Source: an uncultured Clostridium sp.
GTDB lineage: Bacteria; Bacillota; Clostridia; Oscillospirales; Acutalibacteraceae
DNA: 64,000 bases
Direction: 5' to 3'
Assembly: GCA_934717555.1 (NCBI GenBank)
Contig: CAKUYY010000004.1
Coordinates: 9,536 to 73,535, forward strand
The translations under genes were made by a program, and so were the position numbers. Positions 59,158 through 64,000 of this stretch are shown here, in pieces; within the stretch, counting starts at the first letter, position 1, and the number at the start of each line of letters is the position of its first letter. Under the pieces are notes generated by a model, which was not told the origin of the DNA, did no database searches, and saw only the letters and a program-made list of their open reading frames with translations.

Positions 59158-61203
59158 CTAGTTCCAGCCGCCCTCGCCGATTTGTCCAAACAGCCGGAAC
59201 ATTTCCGCACGGAGACCCCTGTGTTCTGGATTGCTCAGGAAAGGGTCCTGGCTAAGAATTTTACGGGCTTCCTCCTGCGCTTGCTGTAGAGTCTCTATGT
59301 CGGCCATCATGTCAGCTATTTTCAGATCAGGCAGTCCGTGTTGCCGGGAACCAAAAAAATCCCCAGGGCCGCGTAGTTTCAAATCCTCTTCTGCAATAGC
59401 AAAACCATCATTTGTGCGGCACATGGCCCCAAGGCGGCGTCTAGCCTCTTCGTTTTGTGCGTCGGATATTAAAATACAATAGGATTGATATCTGCCGCGG
59501 CCCACACGGCCCCGTAGCTGATGGAGTTGGGAAAGCCCAAACCGTTCCGCGTTTTCCACCAACATAATCACGGCATTGGGCACGTCTACTCCAACCTCCA
59601 CCACTGTTGTGGAAACCAGGATCTGAATGTTTCCCTGAGAGAAGCCAGCCATCACCCTTTCTTTCTCCCGGCTTTTCATCTTTCCGTGGAGAAGCCCTAC
59701 GGAATAACCGGAAAAATCAGAGGACTGAAGCTGATCAAAATATTGCTGGGCGGCGGCCAGGTTGCTTTCCCCCTCTTCCACCAATGGGCAAACGATATAC
59801 GCCTGCCTTCCGGCATCCAGATGGTTTTTGATAAAACGGAAAGCCCGCTGCCGTTTTCCACTGTTGATCCAGAATGTATCCACCGGCTGGCGGCCGGGGG
59901 GAAGTTCATCGAGAATGGAAACGTCTAGATCTCCGTAGACCATTAGGGCCAACGTACGAGGAATCGGGGTGGCGGACATCACTAGGAGATGAGGATGATT
60001 GCCTTTTGCGGCCAGTGCTGCCCGCTGGCCTACGCCAAACCGATGCTGTTCATCGGTTATCACCAATCCCAGATGGAAAAACGCAACCCCTTCCGACAAA
60101 AGGGCGTGCGTACCGATGACAATATCGATTTCCCCGTTCTGTAACTGACGCAGTACTTCTTTTCGTATTGCAGCCGGGGTAGACCCGGTGAGCAGCGAGA
60201 TTTGAATACCGGCGGGGGAAAGCAGGGAAGAAAGGGAACGGCAATGCTGTTCCGCCAAAATTTCAGTGGGGGCCATGAAAGCCGACTGAATATGATTTTT
60301 GGCCATATTATAGCAGAGAGCGGCGGCTACCGCCGTTTTTCCAGACCCCACGTCCCCTTGTATCAACCGGTTCATTGGGGAAGTCCCTTGCACAATATCT
60401 CGCATACATTCGGCCACAGCCCTTTTTTGAGCGTTGGTGGGGGAGAAAGGGAGCAGGCCGTAGAACTCCTGTGAGAAGTCTTTGGAGATTCGTATTTGGT
60501 TTTCTGTTTTCTGCCGGCTTTTCAGGCGCAAAAGACCCAATTGCAGAATAAAAAGTTCTTCAAAAATAAAGCGTTTTCTAGCTTGTTCCAATTGCCTTTG
60601 ATCCTGAGGAAAATGGATATCGGACAAAGCTTGTTTTAAATCAGGAAACTGATAATGCTCCCGCAGACGGGCGGGGAGGTCATCCTTAACTGTGGGAGGG
60701 AGCAGGGAAAAGGCTTGGCGCATAGCCTGCTCAATCTGACGGCTGGATAAGCCTTCTGTCTGGCTGTAAATGGGACGGATACGCAGGCCCCGGCCGGCGG
60801 ACTCAAAAAGGGGACCGCTCATTTCCCTATGGAGAAATGAACCGGTTACTTTTCCGAAAAAAAGAAATTCTTTCCCCTCTTTTAATAGATCAGGAGCATA
60901 GCGATTGTTGAATAGAGTGATATTCATGACGGAAAGGCCGTCGCAAACCCGGAATTTATATAGGGTCATCCCCTTACGAATACGGGTTTCTGTCACTCGG
61001 GAGGCGACAGTAGCCCGTATACAACAGGGCTTATCAAACGGCGCTTCCTGGATGGAGTAAGGATGGCTCCAGTCCTCATAGGCCCTTGGATAAAAACGCA
61101 ACAAAGCGCCGACAGAAAAAACGCCCAGCTTGTGAAAGAGCTGGGCGCGCTTTTCTCCGACGCCTTTTAATTGCTGGATATCCATATCAAATAACGATGC
61201 CAT
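59158..61203 (-). CDS. recG: ATP-dependent DNA helicase RecG
   Basis: Reverses stalled replication forks and processes branched DNA. The 681 residues have the N-terminal wedge/OB domain (IQQLKGVGEKRAQLFHKLGV, FRVCDGLSVMNITLFNN). Motif I is LIQGDVGSGKTAVAAAL, motif Ia APTEILAEQH, motif II LVITDEQHRFGVGQRAAL, motif III MSATPIPRTLAL, with RRGRVG-like LRGRVGRG late. Shine-Dalgarno GGAAGGACA precedes ATG 61203. The gene follows fakA by 13 bp on the same strand, the usual fakA-recG order. Confidence 0.97.
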   Translation of the reverse strand: MASLFDMDIQQLKGVGEKRAQLFHKLGVFSVGALLRFYPRAYEDWSHPYSIQEAPFDKPCCIRATVASRVTETRIRKGMTLYKFRVCDGLSVMNITLFNNRYAPDLLKEGKEFLFFGKVTGSFLHREMSGPLFESAGRGLRIRPIYSQTEGLSSRQIEQAMRQAFSLLPPTVKDDLPARLREHYQFPDLKQALSDIHFPQDQRQLEQARKRFIFEELFILQLGLLRLKSRQKTENQIRISKDFSQEFYGLLPFSPTNAQKRAVAECMRDIVQGTSPMNRLIQGDVGSGKTAVAAALCYNMAKNHIQSAFMAPTEILAEQHCRSLSSLLSPAGIQISLLTGSTPAAIRKEVLRQLQNGEIDIVIGTHALLSEGVAFFHLGLVITDEQHRFGVGQRAALAAKGNHPHLLVMSATPIPRTLALMVYGDLDVSILDELPPGRQPVDTFWINSGKRQRAFRFIKNHLDAGRQAYIVCPLVEEGESNLAAAQQYFDQLQSSDFSGYSVGLLHGKMKSREKERVMAGFSQGNIQILVSTTVVEVGVDVPNAVIMLVENAERFGLSQLHQLRGRVGRGRYQSYCILISDAQNEEARRRLGAMCRTNDGFAIAEEDLKLRGPGDFFGSRQHGLPDLKIADMMADIETLQQAQEEARKILSQDPFLSNPEHRGLRAEMFRLFGQIGEGGWN

Positions 61204-61216
61204 GAATGTCCTTCCA

Positions 61217-62890
61217 TTATTCTACGGAAATGATAAAGTAGTAAACCGGTTGCCCGCCGTTTACCAGCGTGATATCCGCATGATTTCCTACTTTGGATTG
61301 TACATGTTTACGCACTTCCTCAGCCTGTTCTTCCGAAATATCCTGGCCATAAATCAGGGTGATAAAGGAAGAATCCCGTTTGGTCATAGAACGGGTTAGT
61401 TTGATAGCGGCTTTCACCGGATCGCGCTCGGTAAGGACCAGCTTACCATTTTCCATCCCCAGAATATCCCCTTCCCGGATGTGTACCCCGCCAAACTCAG
61501 CATTTCGGGCGGCAAATGTCACTTGTCCAGTAGAAACACCCTTGGCGGCTTCTGTCATCTGAGAAATATTTTTTTCCTCGGAGAGATCCGCATCATAGGC
61601 CAACATGGCCGCGAGCCCTTGGGGAACAGTACGGGTAGGAACGATAATAACCTTCCGGTCTGTCACCATGGGAACAACCTGTTCCGCAGCAAGAATGATA
61701 TTTTTATTATTGGGGAGGACCACCACCGTTTTGGCCGGGGTAGCCAAGACCGCCGCATAGATATCTTCTGTACTGGGATTCATGGTCTGCCCACCGCTTA
61801 CTACATGAGAACAGCCAAGGTCAGTAAAGAGAGTACGCAGCCCGTCTCCCATGGCAACCGATACAAAGCCAATCTCTTCTGTGGGCTCTTCCGGTTCCAA
61901 AACTGTCTCTTGGGCGGCCTGCGCTTTGGCCTGCTCGTTAGCTTCCGCAGCTTTGCGGTGCTGTTCCTTCATATTTTCTACTTTGACGGTAAGCAGCTGG
62001 CCAAATTTTAAACCGCCCTGCAAAGCGTTACCGGGATTTTCGGTATGGACATGGACCTTGATAATTTCCTCATCGTCTACCACCACAACGCAGTCGCCTA
62101 TGGTCTCCAGATAAGCGCGGAGCTCCAAGGGGCTGGTAGTAATTTCCGGGTCACGCCCTACGATAAATTCTGTACAATAGGTAAAAGTAATATCCTGGTC
62201 AAACTCAGCCGCTGCGTTGCGAAAGAAATCCCCCTCGATAGGGGCTGGTTTTGCGACAGAACTATCTTCTTTTGGAATGATGTATCCATCTTTGAAGACA
62301 GACATCATTCCTTCCAGAATGATACATAAGCCCTTTCCGCCAGCGTCGACTACCCCGGCTTTTTTTAGTACAGGTAGAAGTTCCGGTGTAGTGCTCAGGG
62401 CGTCTTCCGCACCTTTGCAGATAGCAGACCACACATGGATAGGATCACGATCCATCTCAGCAGCTGCTTTCCCTTTTTCATAGGCCACACGAGCCACAGT
62501 GAGCATGGTGCCTTCTGTGGGTTTCATAACCGCTTTATAGGCGGCGTCTACCCCTAATCCCAAAGCGTTGGCGAGGTTCTCTCCGTCCGCTGTCTCCATA
62601 TGATCCAGCCCTTTGGCAAACCCACGGAACAGCAGAGATAAAATAACGCCGGAATTTCCACGGGCCCCGCGTAATAGGGCGGAAGCGGCCTGGCGTGATA
62701 CTTCGGCGATACTCTCGCTCTCTATCTGGGACAGCTCCTGAGCAGCCGCGGCAATGGTCATAGACATATTGCTTCCGGTATCCCCATCTGGAACTGGGAA
62801 GATGTTTAATTCATCTACTTCAGTCCGGTATTTAGAAATATTATTTGCCCCTGAAATGATTGCGTTGCGCAAACAGGTTCCATTAATCAA
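61217..62890 (-). CDS. fakA: Fatty acid kinase subunit FakA (DAK2/YloV family)
   Basis: ATP-binding kinase that, with a FakB carrier, phosphorylates exogenous fatty acids for lipid synthesis. The 557 residues contain the DAK2 (DhaL) domain with NIFPVPDGDTGSNMSMT (metal-binding DGDTG) and LLRGARGNSGVILSLLFRG, a middle domain with HVHTENPGNAL, and a C-terminal FakA domain with VVVLPNNKNIILAAEQV. Start TTG 62890 is 9 bases after AAGGGAG (minus strand); no in-frame ATG fits. FakB is not in the window. Confidence 0.94.
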   Translation of the reverse strand: MINGTCLRNAIISGANNISKYRTEVDELNIFPVPDGDTGSNMSMTIAAAAQELSQIESESIAEVSRQAASALLRGARGNSGVILSLLFRGFAKGLDHMETADGENLANALGLGVDAAYKAVMKPTEGTMLTVARVAYEKGKAAAEMDRDPIHVWSAICKGAEDALSTTPELLPVLKKAGVVDAGGKGLCIILEGMMSVFKDGYIIPKEDSSVAKPAPIEGDFFRNAAAEFDQDITFTYCTEFIVGRDPEITTSPLELRAYLETIGDCVVVVDDEEIIKVHVHTENPGNALQGGLKFGQLLTVKVENMKEQHRKAAEANEQAKAQAAQETVLEPEEPTEEIGFVSVAMGDGLRTLFTDLGCSHVVSGGQTMNPSTEDIYAAVLATPAKTVVVLPNNKNIILAAEQVVPMVTDRKVIIVPTRTVPQGLAAMLAYDADLSEEKNISQMTEAAKGVSTGQVTFAARNAEFGGVHIREGDILGMENGKLVLTERDPVKAAIKLTRSMTKRDSSFITLIYGQDISEEQAEEVRKHVQSKVGNHADITLVNGGQPVYYFIISVE

Positions 62891-62994
62891 TTATAAGCAC
62901 TCCCTTGGTCAGCCTATTGGCCTGTATTGAAAACACAAAACCGTAAAAGCTGATTTTCCATAAAGTTATGTGAAAAAAGTAGGTACTATGAGTT

Positions 62995-63023
62995 ATTATA
63001 ACACGGAAAGTTATGATATTCAA
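62995..63023 (-). promoter_or_regulatory. Promoter of fakA-recG
   Basis: TTGAAT (complement of 63018-63023) and TATAAT (complement of 62995-63000), 17-bp spacer, about 105 bp before fakA. Confidence 0.6.
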
Positions 63024-63135
63024 ACGAATTCTGTATAAATTGAATCCTTGTCTTGGTTTTTCTTCCGCATAGGACTGATTTTGGAAAAAAGACGGCTATC
63101 ATAAAATATACAAAATTTTTTGATAGGTTTCCTGA

Positions 63136-63182
63136 GAAAAGAATATGGCGCAGAACGATTACCTTCCCACGCCATATCCTCT
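63136..63182 (-). terminator. Terminator after spoVS
   Basis: On the minus strand GATATGGCG pairs with CGCCATATT around a 19-base loop and is followed by TTCTTTTCTC. Confidence 0.65.
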
Positions 63183-63199
63183 TGGATTCTGTTTGGATG

Positions 63200-63460
63200 T
63201 TATCTTGGCTCCACAATCAATTTGATAGCGGTGCGCTCCTCGCCGTCTATTACCACATTGGCGAAAGCGGGGACACAGACCAGATCAATACCCGACGGAG
63301 CCAAATATCCCCTGGCGACTGCAACTGCCTTGATCGCCTGATTAGCCGCTCCTGCGCCTACAGCCTGCACTTCCACACAACCGGATTCACGGATCACTCC
63401 GGCGATTGCGCCTGCGACTGAGTTTGGTGCGGATTTAGAAGATACTTTGAGAACTTCCAT
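63200..63460 (-). CDS. spoVS: Stage V sporulation protein S
   Basis: 86-residue Alba-like nucleic-acid-binding protein required for normal spore coat and septation in Bacillus. The whole protein matches the highly conserved family (MEVLKVSSKSAPNSVAGAIA..., VQAVGAGAANQAIKAVAVARG, VIDGEERTAIKLIVEPR). ATG 63460 follows AGGAGG; 21 upstream in-frame codons are not part of it. Its position downstream of a ymdB-like gene is conserved in Firmicutes and supports a spore-forming host. Confidence 0.97.
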   Translation of the reverse strand: MEVLKVSSKSAPNSVAGAIAGVIRESGCVEVQAVGAGAANQAIKAVAVARGYLAPSGIDLVCVPAFANVVIDGEERTAIKLIVEPR

Positions 63461-63702
63461 ATCAAACCCTCCTGATGAACGATGTTTTAATTGTTTTTTG
63501 CAAACATACCGATAACTTCGCACCGGTACCGGTCAGCAGTGTAGGGCATTTGTAAGTGAGAAGTTTTATAGAAATACGTAGAAAGTCTGTTACTGCATCT
63601 ATTATTTTATAGTATATATGCTGAACGTTTATTCTGTAAAAGAAAAATAGAAAGATTATTCCTATTTTTTGAATAGCTGATAAAATTAGACCTCTTTTTC
63701 CG

Positions 63703-64000
63703 TCAATATGACTGGATTTGAATCCGTTCTACATGAAATGTTTTCCCGTTTTTTTCATCAACAGAAAAAAGAACGCAGTCCATTTTACTTTCTCCGGATG
63801 CCAGTTCAAAACGGACAGGCATTTTATTTTTCATTTTTTCTATCGCGAGCTCCGGTTTTACTCCCAAAACAGATTGGACTGCTCCGGTCATTCCTACATC
63901 GGTAATATACCCAGTTCCTTGGGGAAGGATGGTTTCATCTGCGGTGGGAACATGGGTATGCGTACCGAACAAGGCAGAAATACGGCCGTCGAGATAGTAC
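63703..64000 (-). CDS. ymdB: YmdB-like metallophosphoesterase (5' end outside window)
   Basis: Partial: only the last 98 codons are present, entering from the right edge in frame (YYLDGRISALFGTHTHVPTADETILPQG...). GTHTHVPTAD with GYITDVGMTG identifies the YmdB/TIGR00282 phosphodiesterase family, which hydrolyses cyclic nucleotides and affects sporulation and biofilm choice in Bacillus. The C-terminus (VLFSVDEKNGKTFHVERIQ) is typical. It lies 242 bp upstream of spoVS on the same strand. An intervening promoter is possible, but no clear one was found. Confidence 0.93.
   Translation of the reverse strand, partial: YYLDGRISALFGTHTHVPTADETILPQGTGYITDVGMTGAVQSVLGVKPELAIEKMKNKMPVRFELASGESKMDCVLFSVDEKNGKTFHVERIQIQSY

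Larger units (their letters stand above)
62891..63199. other. Intergenic region fakA-spoVS
   Basis: 309 bp with the fakA promoter and the spoVS terminator listed separately; nothing else recognised. Confidence 0.6.

Noticed and set aside
1..64000. CRISPR array, prophage, transposon, rRNA or tRNA genes
   Set aside because: No regularly spaced repeats, integrase, transposase, phage structural genes or recognisable tRNA/rRNA sequence seen on either strand.

Overview
The window looks like a chromosomal segment of a spore-forming, low-to-mid GC Clostridia species, probably a gut anaerobe of the Oscillospiraceae/Ruminococcaceae type. This rests on gene content and is an inference: spoVS next to a ymdB-like gene, a sporulation-type D-Ala-D-Ala carboxypeptidase, the LL-diaminopimelate aminotransferase (DapL) lysine route, a transketolase split into two subunits, sodium-pump decarboxylase subunits, a YkpA-type ABC-F protein and archaeal-type phosphoglycerate mutase. 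Intergenic regions carry many sigma-A type promoters and long intrinsic hairpins. I see no rRNA, tRNA, CRISPR array, prophage or insertion sequence, so this is core genome rather than a mobile island.

Layout. 1-6000: translation/RNA operon infB (5' end cut off by the window), rbfA, nrnA, truB, ribF. 6080-9650: alr, a 38-residue orphan peptide gene, a small membrane protein, an ADP-ribose pyrophosphatase and an M14 peptidase. 9933-13830: YkpA-type ABC-F, then an AraC/DUF1836/flavodoxin cluster. 14100-15870: OadG and OadB without the alpha subunit, behind a promoter with tandem repeats. 16078-18465: pcrA.

18888-31130 is the metabolic core. asnA and glnA are divergent, each behind a strong promoter followed at once by a terminator-like hairpin. 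glnA leads a tight run: glnA, an ANTAR antiterminator with a degenerate receiver, carA, a carB-dapF gene fusion, pyrG, nadE, dapL. The unit makes glutamine, spends it on carbamoyl phosphate and CTP, and adds NAD and meso-diaminopimelate synthesis.

31212-43040: a B12-binding radical SAM protein, an epimerase/sulfatase pair, DUF896, apgM, a CPBP protease with tadA, a GNAT, an AraC regulator, an M29 aminopeptidase and a LUD protein. 43094-47797: MATE exporter, deoD, cdd and the two transketolase subunits, which fits nucleoside salvage feeding pentose phosphates. 48184-51845: DUF1638, a VanR/VanS-like two-component system and a VanY-like carboxypeptidase (no vanHAX). 51983-64000: GNAT, dacF, a phosphoesterase with sbcDC, then recG, fakA, spoVS and a ymdB-like gene that runs off the right edge.

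The strongest candidates for something not routinely described are the carB-dapF fusion in a glutamine-centred operon, the matching leader hairpins of divergent asnA and glnA beside a putative RNA-binding antiterminator, the 38-residue orphan peptide unit, and a possible AUA start codon for tadA.
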